5,553 nucleotides of DNA from Bacillota bacterium. GTDB lineage: Bacteria > Bacillota > Clostridia > Christensenellales > CAG-138. Positions 1-5,553 of the stretch are shown piece by piece (positions within the stretch are counted from its first letter, which is position 1; each line of letters opens with the position of its first letter). The position numbers and the translations under genes are program-made. The stretch lies in NCBI GenBank assembly GCA_023458355.1, contig JAEWZS010000168.1, positions 1 through 5,553 on the forward strand. Reading direction: 5' to 3'. The notes beneath the pieces were generated by a model, which ran no database searches, was not told where the DNA came from, and worked only from the letters and a program-made list of their open reading frames with translations.

Positions 1-1115
1 AAGCTTACGCGAACACGACGCATTTAAACAAAATGGAGCTTCGCGGCTCCAAGATAGGCGTTGTAAGCGCTTCCATCGCCTATCAATACGCCAAAGAGGT
101 ATTTCCCGAGGACACCTCGTTTTTGAAGCTCGGTTTCACGTATCCACTGCCCATGGATCTTATTAAAGATTTTGCTTCTAAAGTTGAGACGCTCTATGTG
201 GTAGAGGAATTGGAACCCTTCATGGAAGAGCAAATGAAGGCAAACGGCATACACTGCATCGGCAAGGAAGTCGTGCCCGCCATGTATGAGCTCAACCCCG
301 AAATATTAAGAAGAGCCATTTTCAAAACCGAGACCGAGACCAAAAGCATTTCCGTAACGGCTGTGCCCCGCCCGCCGGTGCTTTGCGCCGGGTGCCCGCA
401 CAGAGGCTTTTTCTATACGCTCGGCAAGGGTAAGCACAATGTAATCACTGGCGATATCGGCTGCTATACCTTGGGCGGTTCGGCTCCGCTCAACGCACTT
501 GATACGGTCGTCTGCATGGGCGGCGGGTTTTCAGTGGGCATGGGCATGTCGAAGGCATTTGAAGCATTCGGCGTCAGCGATAAAAAGATGTTCGGCGTAG
601 TCGGGGATTCCACATTCTTCCACAGCGGCATGACGGGAGCTGCTGAAATCCTCTACAACAAGGGTAAAATCATACCCTGCATCTTAGACAATTCCATCAC
701 CGCCATGACGGGGCATCAGGATAACCCGGGTACGGGAGAAACGCTTATGGGCGAAAGCACGCCTGCGATTTTACCGGAAAACGTACTAAAGGCCATGGGC
801 TATAAGAACGTATTTATCGTGGACCCGCAGGATCTTAGCGCCATGCAAACCGCTATAGACGATGCTCTAAAGAGCACAGAACCCGCAGCGATTATTACCA
901 GACGTCCCTGCGTGCTCATCAAAAAAATCAAACATAACTTCTCTAAATGTGCCGTGGACCGCACAAAATGCAGAAGCTGTAAAATGTGTTTGAAGGTAGG
1001 CTGCCCCGCCGTGTGCTTTAAGGAGGGCAAGTCCTTTATCGACGAAACGCTTTGTGTGGGCTGCACGGTGTGCATGCAGGTGTGCCCTTTCAAAGCCATC
1101 GAAAAAACGGAATAG
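1..1115 (+). CDS. iorA: Indolepyruvate:ferredoxin oxidoreductase subunit alpha, 3' part (5' truncated by window edge)
   Basis: This is the large subunit of indolepyruvate ferredoxin oxidoreductase, which oxidatively decarboxylates aryl pyruvates to aryl-acetyl-CoA and reduces ferredoxin in the cytoplasm. The frame is open from base 3 with no stop before the ATG at 33, and that ATG lies inside a conserved domain, so the gene starts left of the window. About 370 residues are visible out of the roughly 600 usual for the family. In order, one sees the end of a transketolase C-terminal-like domain (to about base 310) and the TPP-binding domain opening with the CAGCPHRG motif (about 381-404). The TPP/Mg motif runs from GDS (603) to LDN (692), 30 residues, as expected. 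Two C-terminal [4Fe-4S] ferredoxin motifs follow: CX2CX2CX4CP from base 969 and CX2CX2CX3CP from base 1053. The following iorB starts 12 bases after the stop, so the two are co-transcribed. The exact substrate (indolepyruvate or phenylpyruvate) cannot be read from the sequence. Confidence 0.95.
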   Translation, partial: AYANTTHLNKMELRGSKIGVVSASIAYQYAKEVFPEDTSFLKLGFTYPLPMDLIKDFASKVETLYVVEELEPFMEEQMKANGIHCIGKEVVPAMYELNPEILRRAIFKTETETKSISVTAVPRPPVLCAGCPHRGFFYTLGKGKHNVITGDIGCYTLGGSAPLNALDTVVCMGGGFSVGMGMSKAFEAFGVSDKKMFGVVGDSTFFHSGMTGAAEILYNKGKIIPCILDNSITAMTGHQDNPGTGETLMGESTPAILPENVLKAMGYKNVFIVDPQDLSAMQTAIDDALKSTEPAAIITRRPCVLIKKIKHNFSKCAVDRTKCRSCKMCLKVGCPAVCFKEGKSFIDETLCVGCTVCMQVCPFKAIEKTE

Positions 1116-1119
1116 GAGG
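1114..1119 (+). promoter_or_regulatory. Ribosome binding site of iorB
   Basis: A perfect AGGAGG overlaps the iorA stop codon (TAG at 1113-1115) and lies 8 bases before the iorB ATG at 1128. The overlap suggests that ribosomes finishing iorA can restart on iorB, which would help keep the two subunits at equal levels. The coupling is inferred. Confidence 0.85.
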
Positions 1120-1127
1120 CGTCGACG

Positions 1128-1703
1128 ATGCGAGAAACAAAAAGCATACTCTTGGTGGGCGTCGGCGGACAGGGCATATTGCTCGTGAGCCGCGTGCTGA
1201 CAAAAGGTTTATTGCAGGCAGGCTATGACGTGAAAATGAGCGAAGTGCACGGCATGGCACAGCGCGGAGGAAGCGTTTCCACGCAAGTGCGCTTTGGCGA
1301 TGAAGTTTATTCCCCCATCATCGGGCGCGGAAGTGCAGATGCGCTGATTGCCTTTGAAAAAATGGAAGCAGTACGCTACGCGGAATACTTAAAGCCTTCC
1401 GGTACGGTATTGGTGAACGATTATGAGATTGCACCCATGCCGGTCGCTTCAGGTACGGCGGTTTACCCACAAGGTACCATAGAGGCAGTCTCTTCGGTTT
1501 TTAAGACCTATGCGGTTAATGCTGCGGAGATCGCGAAAGGTTTGGGCAACGCCAAATGCATGAACGTTGTGCTGCTCGGCGCTATGGTAAAGGCATTTTC
1601 ACTTCCCGATTTGGATTGGGAAACGCTCATCAAAGCGGAGCTCCCCGAGAAGCACCACGAGCTCAACCTCGCGGCGTTTCGATCGGGTCTTACAGCGCTT
1701 TAA
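1128..1703 (+). CDS. iorB: Indolepyruvate:ferredoxin oxidoreductase subunit beta
   Basis: This is the small subunit of indolepyruvate ferredoxin oxidoreductase, corresponding to the gamma domain of pyruvate:ferredoxin oxidoreductases, and it completes the enzyme with IorA. At 191 residues it has the normal full length. The N-terminus shows a beta strand followed by the glycine-rich turn GVGGQG (residues 11-16). The family signature HGMAQRGGSV, at residues 41-50, is typical of 2-oxoacid oxidoreductase gamma-type domains. No iron-sulphur motif is present, in line with the clusters being carried by IorA. The start is fixed by the AGGAGG site 8 bases upstream. The next gene follows after 28 bases on the same strand with no terminator between, so the three genes form one operon. 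Confidence 0.95.
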   Translation: MRETKSILLVGVGGQGILLVSRVLTKGLLQAGYDVKMSEVHGMAQRGGSVSTQVRFGDEVYSPIIGRGSADALIAFEKMEAVRYAEYLKPSGTVLVNDYEIAPMPVASGTAVYPQGTIEAVSSVFKTYAVNAAEIAKGLGNAKCMNVVLLGAMVKAFSLPDLDWETLIKAELPEKHHELNLAAFRSGLTAL

Positions 1704-1718
1704 GATTAGGATTTATGT

Positions 1719-1724
1719 AGGGGG
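1719..1724 (+). promoter_or_regulatory. Ribosome binding site of the aminotransferase gene
   Basis: AGGGGG lies 7 bases before the ATG at 1732. It is a slightly imperfect Shine-Dalgarno site, but its spacing favours this ATG over the internal ATG codons at residues 6 and 9. Confidence 0.65.
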
Positions 1725-1731
1725 TTCATCT

Positions 1732-2910
1732 ATGTTAAACCAAGGGATGCTGCAAATGGGGAGAAAGCGTTCTCCTATCCGCGAGCTTTTCGAATATAGC
1801 CGCGCGCGTGCCAAACTGGTGGGCGAGGAGAACATATGTGATTTCAGCCTTGGCAACCCTAGCATCCCCGCCCCAAAAGAAGTGGAGGAAGCTATTCTTC
1901 ATACACTTCAAAGCGGCGACAGCTTAAAAGTGCATGGCTATACGAGCGCCAACGGTGCCCAAAGTGCGCGTGCCATGATTGCAGAATCCTTAAACCGCCG
2001 TTTTAACGCAAATGTAACTGCAGATAATCTCTACCTCGCCTGCGGCGCTTCATCTGCGCTTAGCGCGGTATTTCGCGCGATCACAATCGATGACAATACG
2101 GAGTTTGTAGCAATCGCACCGTTCTTCCCGGAGTATCGCTTCTACATAGGTACTGCAAAGCTCGTCGTCGCACAGGCGGACACGGAGCATTTTCAGGTAG
2201 ACTTAGTTTCCCTCGAAAGCGTTATCACAAAAAACACGCAGGCCGTTATCGTCAACTCGCCCAACAACCCCACGGGCGTCATCTATTCTGAGGAAACGCT
2301 TAAGGGCTTAGCTGCTCTTTTAAGGCACAAATCAAAGGAATACGGTCATGCCATCTACATCGTATCCGACGAGCCATACCGTGAGCTTGTGTACGACGGT
2401 GCAATAACACCCTATATACCGCATTTTTACGACAACACCATCGTATGTTATTCCTACAGCAAAACGCTATCCATCCCGGGCGAGCGCATCGGCTATGTAC
2501 TTATACCGGGTGAAGTTGAGAATTCCCGCGATGTCTACGATGCCGTGGCGGGCGGTGCAAGATCGTTGGGCTATGTATGCGCACCTGTGCTCATGCAGCA
2601 AGTAGCGGCGCTGTGCTCGGACGTGAAACCAGATATTGAGGCATACAAGCGTAACCGTGACACGCTCTATAACGGCCTTATCGACATGGGCTATGAGTGT
2701 GTGAAACCAACGGGTGCATTTTATCTGTTTGTAAAAGCCCCCGGCGGCGATGCTGCGGTTTTCTGCGAGGCCGCAAAGAAAAAAGACCTGTTCGTAGTGC
2801 CCGGTGCGGAGTTTGGCTGCGAAGCGCATATGCGCGTAAGCTATTGTGTTTCCTATGAGACCATAATAAAAGCTCTTCCGTTGTTTGAAGAGCTGATCAA
2901 AGAGTTTTAA
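1732..2910 (+). CDS. Pyridoxal phosphate-dependent class I/II aminotransferase
   Basis: This is a cytoplasmic fold-type I aminotransferase of the aspartate/aromatic aminotransferase superfamily, complete at 392 residues. The key positions are all present: SPNNPTG at residues 176-182 (Asn179), SDEPYRELVY at 212-221 with Asp213 contacting the PLP ring nitrogen and Tyr216, and SYSKT with the Schiff-base Lys244. PGERIGY (249-255) holds the phosphate-binding Arg252, and Arg368 in HMRVSYC is the likely substrate carboxylate contact. The gene lies 28 bases after iorB and before the terminator. By inference it makes the 2-oxoacid that IorAB consumes, so an aromatic amino acid is the most likely donor. 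Substrate specificity in this family is poorly predicted by motifs, so aspartate, alanine or branched-chain donors cannot be excluded and no gene symbol is given. Confidence 0.92.
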   Translation: MLNQGMLQMGRKRSPIRELFEYSRARAKLVGEENICDFSLGNPSIPAPKEVEEAILHTLQSGDSLKVHGYTSANGAQSARAMIAESLNRRFNANVTADNLYLACGASSALSAVFRAITIDDNTEFVAIAPFFPEYRFYIGTAKLVVAQADTEHFQVDLVSLESVITKNTQAVIVNSPNNPTGVIYSEETLKGLAALLRHKSKEYGHAIYIVSDEPYRELVYDGAITPYIPHFYDNTIVCYSYSKTLSIPGERIGYVLIPGEVENSRDVYDAVAGGARSLGYVCAPVLMQQVAALCSDVKPDIEAYKRNRDTLYNGLIDMGYECVKPTGAFYLFVKAPGGDAAVFCEAAKKKDLFVVPGAEFGCEAHMRVSYCVSYETIIKALPLFEELIKEF

Positions 2911-2919
2911 CGAAGCTAG

Positions 2920-2949
2920 AAGAATAGCCGCTTTGCGGCTATTCTTTTT
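2920..2949 (+). terminator. Rho-independent terminator of the iorAB-aminotransferase operon
   Basis: A perfect 11-bp inverted repeat has arms at 2921-2931 and 2935-2945 with a TTT loop, can extend by one A-T pair, and runs into a T tract at 2945-2949. It starts 10 bases after the aminotransferase stop. On the other strand the same hairpin is followed by TTCTAGCTTC, a poor T tract, so it may terminate the convergent gene only weakly. That gene's TAG stop (2939-2941) lies in the right arm. Confidence 0.9.
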
Positions 2950-3661
2950 CACACTGTTCATCGTTTTTCTTGGGCCTCTTCAGCTTGATGGAGATATATC
3001 CGGCAAGGCTCATTACAAATGCACCTGCGGCATCTACGATCATATCCTCCATGGTATCTTTAAGCGCCATGCGGCCGGACAGAATTTCTCCGCTCTCGGT
3101 CATGTATTTTTGCATATTGAGTTTTAGTACCGCATCCACGGTATACTCATAAATTTCCCATATCGCCCCGCACGCCAGTGCAAAGCAAAATGAAAACAAC
3201 GCCAGAAAACCCGGGCTTAACTGCACGGGTATTCTTTTTTCCTCATTCATCATGCTCGCTACAGAAAAGCCCAGCGCACCAAGCATTGCGCCGCTGAACG
3301 CATGAAGATAGGTATCCCAGTTGGGTATGCGGAAATAAAAGCTTTGCACCTCCCCCAAATACACCGCGCAATAGAGGAAAATGTAATAGAGCACATACAT
3401 ATAGTTGGGGATGTTTATGGAAAACCGCTTCTCCATAAACGACGGTACAAACATAACGACAATGCCTAGCAAGCATTGCACAAGGCTTAGCATATAGTCC
3501 GCTTTTACATGCTGCTCTATATCCTTGGTGTACACCGGCACTTCAGCTAAACGCAGGGCTATGTGCACCACCGAGGCTAACAGCGACACAAACAGAATGA
3601 CCCCGAGGATTGTCTTCCAAGTGGGTTTTTTGAAGGAGAAACGAATCTTATTTTTATCCAT
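2939..3661 (-). CDS. Polytopic membrane protein, YjdF/DUF2238-like
   Basis: This encodes an integral membrane protein of 240 residues from the ATG at 3661. About six hydrophobic segments are visible, near residues 17-37, 57-75, 87-104, 117-136, 149-170 and 208-225, and the tail is charged and probably cytoplasmic. The conserved-looking polar residues are WDTYLHAFSG (115-124, with Asp116 and His120), WEIYEY (168-173, with Glu169 and Glu172) and KDTMEDMIVDAAGA (201-214, with Asp202, Asp206 and Asp210). This H...G / E..E / DT..D..GA layout resembles the YjdF/DUF2238 membrane family as I recall it. The function is unknown, and acidic plus His residues in membrane segments hint at metal or ion binding only by inference. 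A GTG at 3685 would add eight residues, but it has no well-placed ribosome binding site. The gene is convergent with the aminotransferase and divergent from the C39-like peptidase gene. Confidence 0.8.
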   Translation of the reverse strand: MDKNKIRFSFKKPTWKTILGVILFVSLLASVVHIALRLAEVPVYTKDIEQHVKADYMLSLVQCLLGIVVMFVPSFMEKRFSINIPNYMYVLYYIFLYCAVYLGEVQSFYFRIPNWDTYLHAFSGAMLGALGFSVASMMNEEKRIPVQLSPGFLALFSFCFALACGAIWEIYEYTVDAVLKLNMQKYMTESGEILSGRMALKDTMEDMIVDAAGAFVMSLAGYISIKLKRPKKNDEQCEKE

Positions 3662-3667
3662 GTAACC

Positions 3668-3673
3668 AGTATA
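3668..3673 (-). promoter_or_regulatory. Possible -10 box of the membrane protein gene
   Basis: TATACT on the minus strand matches the sigma-A -10 consensus at five of six positions and ends 6 bases before the ATG at 3661. If used, it would give a transcript starting at or next to the start codon. No good -35 box lies at the right distance. A perfect TTGACA at 3720-3715 is on the same strand, but it is too far from this box and has only the weak TAAAGC 17 bases downstream. Confidence 0.25.
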
Positions 3674-3684
3674 ACCCTTTTTCA

Positions 3685-3702
3685 CACCGTAGCTTTACGG
3701 TG
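3685..3702. repeat. 7-bp perfect inverted repeat in the divergent intergenic region
   Basis: CACCGTA (3685-3691) and TACGGTG (3696-3702) form a perfect palindrome with a 4-base gap. It lies between the two divergent genes, 24 bases upstream of the membrane protein ATG. Neither side carries a T tract, so it is not a convincing terminator. It could be an operator half-site pair or a 5' hairpin in a minus-strand transcript. Function is not shown by the sequence. Confidence 0.4.
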
Positions 3703-3750
3703 CATTTCTCCTTATGTCAAAAACCAGCGTTTTTATGTGAAAAATCTACG

Positions 3751-3779
3751 TTGCTAAGGCTAATATGCCGTGCTATGCT
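3751..3779 (+). promoter_or_regulatory. Candidate upstream promoter of the C39-like peptidase gene
   Basis: TTGCTA (3751-3756) and TATGCT (3774-3779) are separated by 17 bases, and the -10 box is preceded by TG plus one base (extended -10). Each box matches four of six consensus bases. It is weaker by box score than the site at 3799-3827 and would leave a leader of about 68 bases. Confidence 0.3.
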
Positions 3780-3798
3780 AAACGCAGTAAAACTTCTT

Positions 3799-3827
3799 TT
3801 CACATCCGAAATAATAATAATTAAAAT
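3799..3827 (+). promoter_or_regulatory. Likely sigma-A-type promoter of the C39-like peptidase gene
   Basis: TTCACA (3799-3804) and TAAAAT (3822-3827) each match consensus at five of six positions and are spaced by exactly 17 bases. The predicted start near 3834 leaves a short leader of about 20 bases that still contains the whole ribosome binding site. The A/T-rich spacer (ataataataa) also fits a promoter. Confidence 0.55.
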
Positions 3828-3840
3828 CCTACAATTATGC

Positions 3841-3848
3841 AGGAGGAG
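3841..3848 (+). promoter_or_regulatory. Ribosome binding site of the C39-like peptidase gene
   Basis: AGGAGGAG includes a perfect Shine-Dalgarno core (3841-3846) 7 bases before the ATG at 3854. This fixes the start at the first residue of a good signal peptide. Confidence 0.88.
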
Positions 3849-3853
3849 AAACC

Positions 3854-5527
3854 ATGAAACGGTCCTTTTTCAAGGTAAGCTGTATTCTTTTTGTATTGCT
3901 TTTCGTACTTTCCCTGCATACTCCTACTGCCTATGCCGCGCCTGAAGGCGACTTAAACGCAGCAAACATTATCAAAATCACTTCTGCATCAGCCTTTCAA
4001 AACGGAACGCTTGAAAACCTCATAGTGGACGAAACCGCAGGGGACGGTGCTTTACGCCTTGCAGACGGAAAAAGAGAGGGTACATATATATCCGAAGAGC
4101 TTACTACGCCCGCGTTTGAGTACCTTGTGGCGAGCTGGAATGCCGATACACCAAAAGGCACTTATGTGGAGATCTTCGGCCGTGCGTATGTAGACAAATC
4201 AAGCGCATGGTCCTCTTGGCTCTCCTGGGGAAAATGGAGCCCTTATATTGAGCGCGCCAGTACGAATGATGAAGACGAGCTCGCCATGGTAGATGTGGAT
4301 ACCTTTACCGTGCTTGGCACAAGCGGTGAAACAGCTAGCCGCTTTCAGTTTAAAGCGGTACTTACAAGTGATGAACTTGGTGTCAGTCCTGTTTTGCGGC
4401 AGGTTGCCGCAAGCATGAAAAACACTTTGAAGGATCAATCGATTGAAGTTTATCAAAAAGGCTTAGAACTTCCCGATAAGGTAATTTTAAGCACACCGGC
4501 TTATTCGCAGATGGTGCGCGACCGCTCCATCGCAAATTCCATTTGCAGCCCCACCACAATGGCGATGCTTATAAACGGCAGCGGCGAGGACTTATTCCCC
4601 GAGGAAATCGCATTAAGCGAATACGATTTTAACTACGAGGGGTTCGGCAACTGGAGCTTCACCGTTGCCGCAGCCGGCATGTACGGGTACGACGCTTACT
4701 GTATGTATGCGGATTTCGACTTTTTGCGAGAGCAGCTTGCATTAGGTTATCCGGTCGGCATAAGCGTTAAGTACAGCAATAAAGAAAACGGCAGCAACCC
4801 GTATTTAGAAAACGGGGCTGTCGAGAGTACAAGCGGGCATTTAATTTCCATAGTAGGGTATGAGACTATTGACGGTGAGGATTATTTTTACAGCAACGAT
4901 TCCGCGGCAGGCTCCGACGAAACCTCAGTACTGCGCCGCTACAAGGCCAAGCAGCTCGATTACGCCTGGAGCAACCGCCTTGCCTATGTGGTGGGCGATA
5001 AGGAAGCAGGTGCGGGTTTTGCCGCCCCTGTGCGCATGGAAGCTAAGTTAGCCTTTGTGGAGGGCAGTGAAAACGAATATACCCTTACCGTAAACGGCAA
5101 TCCGGTTGCGCTTTCCGAGAGCTTTATTACAGGGAAGCTTCGCGAGCTTGGCAACGGTACCATCTTAGCCGTCCGCACACAAGACGAAGCTCTGCCCGTG
5201 TTCAATAACGTAACAAAGGCCACTTTAGCTAACCTAAACGTTATGTATCCCGCAAAAATGAGCGACACAGGCAACATTATTATCGATCCAAGCAAGCTGT
5301 TTTCTGATGATATAGATGGCACAAAAGCGGACTTCACCGTGTATATCGTAACAAACGACGGCATTACTTACGCAGCTGAGCTAAGCTTAGAAAAACCCGA
5401 AGCCACCGCAGCGGAAGTACCCGCATCGGCGCAGGCAAAAAGCCAACTGCCCTATATCATAGCCGCAGCAGTTGTGGTGTTGGTCGCGGGGGCGTTTCTG
5501 CTGTTCAGTAAGAAGAAAAAGAGATAG
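3854..5527 (+). CDS. Secreted, membrane-anchored C39-family-like cysteine peptidase
   Basis: This is an exported protein of 557 residues. It starts with a signal peptide (KR at 2-3, hydrophobic core about 10-21, AXA-type cleavage likely after Ala28). Residues about 75-190 form a beta-rich domain with a Trp/Gly pattern (SWLSWGKWSPY, 120-131), of the kind seen before the peptidase domain in related C39-family proteins. The peptidase-like domain spans about 210-382: QM (Gln219), SICSPTT with nucleophile Cys231, GNWSF (265-269), SGHLISIVGY with His329, and YSNDSAA with Asn348/Asp349 as third triad residue. Residues about 392-515 are an unrecognised beta-rich domain. An Ala/Pro/Glu linker (514-530), one transmembrane helix (about 534-551) and the tail KKKKR end the protein. 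There is no LPXTG, so the helix itself should anchor it with the enzyme outside. Substrate unknown. Unlike bacteriocin-exporter C39 domains it is not fused to an ABC transporter. The gene appears monocistronic within the window. Confidence 0.87.
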   Translation: MKRSFFKVSCILFVLLFVLSLHTPTAYAAPEGDLNAANIIKITSASAFQNGTLENLIVDETAGDGALRLADGKREGTYISEELTTPAFEYLVASWNADTPKGTYVEIFGRAYVDKSSAWSSWLSWGKWSPYIERASTNDEDELAMVDVDTFTVLGTSGETASRFQFKAVLTSDELGVSPVLRQVAASMKNTLKDQSIEVYQKGLELPDKVILSTPAYSQMVRDRSIANSICSPTTMAMLINGSGEDLFPEEIALSEYDFNYEGFGNWSFTVAAAGMYGYDAYCMYADFDFLREQLALGYPVGISVKYSNKENGSNPYLENGAVESTSGHLISIVGYETIDGEDYFYSNDSAAGSDETSVLRRYKAKQLDYAWSNRLAYVVGDKEAGAGFAAPVRMEAKLAFVEGSENEYTLTVNGNPVALSESFITGKLRELGNGTILAVRTQDEALPVFNNVTKATLANLNVMYPAKMSDTGNIIIDPSKLFSDDIDGTKADFTVYIVTNDGITYAAELSLEKPEATAAEVPASAQAKSQLPYIIAAAVVVLVAGAFLLFSKKKKR

Positions 5528-5553
5528 GACGTATTATAAGCTCTGGGTTTAGT

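Noticed and set aside
800..1177. Minus-strand reading frame of 125 codons antisense to iorA
   Set aside because: It is a shadow of a strongly conserved coding region, with no recognisable domain and no ribosome binding site considered convincing.
2467..2961. Minus-strand reading frame of 164 codons antisense to the aminotransferase
   Set aside because: It lies opposite conserved aminotransferase motifs and crosses the terminator hairpin. Its protein shows no domain I recognise.
3830..3835. TACAAT as the -10 box of the C39-like peptidase gene
   Set aside because: It matches consensus well, but its transcript would begin inside the ribosome binding site and no -35 box is correctly spaced. TAAAAT at 3822-3827 with TTCACA is better.
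3854..3900. Lipoprotein signal at Cys10 of the C39-like peptidase
   Set aside because: Cys10 lies at the start of the hydrophobic core, only nine residues in, with no lipobox. The AXA site at 26-28 fits signal peptidase I.
3700..3945. 81-codon plus-strand reading frame over the divergent spacer
   Set aside because: It has no ribosome binding site, runs through the promoter and overlaps the signal peptide region of the real gene in another frame.
4984..5364. Minus-strand reading frame of 126 codons antisense to the C39-like peptidase
   Set aside because: It is a shadow frame opposite the C-terminal domain of the real gene, with no supporting signals.
5444..5527. Possible sortase cell-wall sorting signal at the C-terminus of the C39-like peptidase
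   Set aside because: The hydrophobic helix plus KKKKR tail fits the pattern, but the residues before it read SQLPYII with no LPXTG-like pentapeptide, so a plain membrane anchor is the better reading.
5528..5553. Terminator after the C39-like peptidase gene
   Set aside because: Only 26 bases remain and they contain no inverted repeat, so the end of the transcript lies outside the window.

Overview
The window looks like a piece of chromosome from an anaerobic, low-to-mid-GC Gram-positive bacterium of the clostridial type. The grounds are strong AGGAGG-type ribosome binding sites, an oxygen-sensitive 2-oxoacid:ferredoxin oxidoreductase, and a secreted protein with a Gram-positive style signal peptide and C-terminal membrane anchor. 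No species can be named from the sequence alone. There are no tRNA or rRNA genes, no CRISPR array, no insertion sequence and no sign of phage.

Region 1 (1-2949, + strand) is a catabolic operon. It holds the 3' part of iorA (the gene begins left of the window), iorB, and a fold-type I PLP aminotransferase, and it closes with a near-perfect rho-independent terminator. The inferred pathway is that the aminotransferase converts an (aromatic) amino acid to its 2-oxoacid, and IorAB then decarboxylates the 2-oxoacid to an acyl-CoA while reducing ferredoxin. This is the classical route of peptide and aromatic amino acid fermentation.

Region 2 (2939-3661, - strand) is a convergent gene for a small polytopic membrane protein with the H...G / E..E / DT..D pattern of the YjdF/DUF2238-type family. 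Its stop codon lies inside the terminator hairpin of the operon.

Region 3 (3662-3853) is a divergent intergenic region of about 190 bases. It carries a 7-bp perfect inverted repeat and two candidate sigma-A-type promoters reading toward the last gene. It also carries a -10-like box next to the start of the membrane protein gene.

Region 4 (3854-5527, + strand) encodes a 557-residue exported C39-like cysteine peptidase. It has a signal peptide, an N-terminal beta-sandwich-like domain, the papain-fold C39-like domain (Cys231, His329, Asp349), an unrecognised C-terminal domain, an Ala/Pro/Glu linker, one transmembrane helix and a Lys/Arg tail. There is no LPXTG motif, so it should sit on the outer face of the membrane held by its own helix. 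This is the least ordinary gene here. Nothing in the window amounts to a clearly new multi-gene system.
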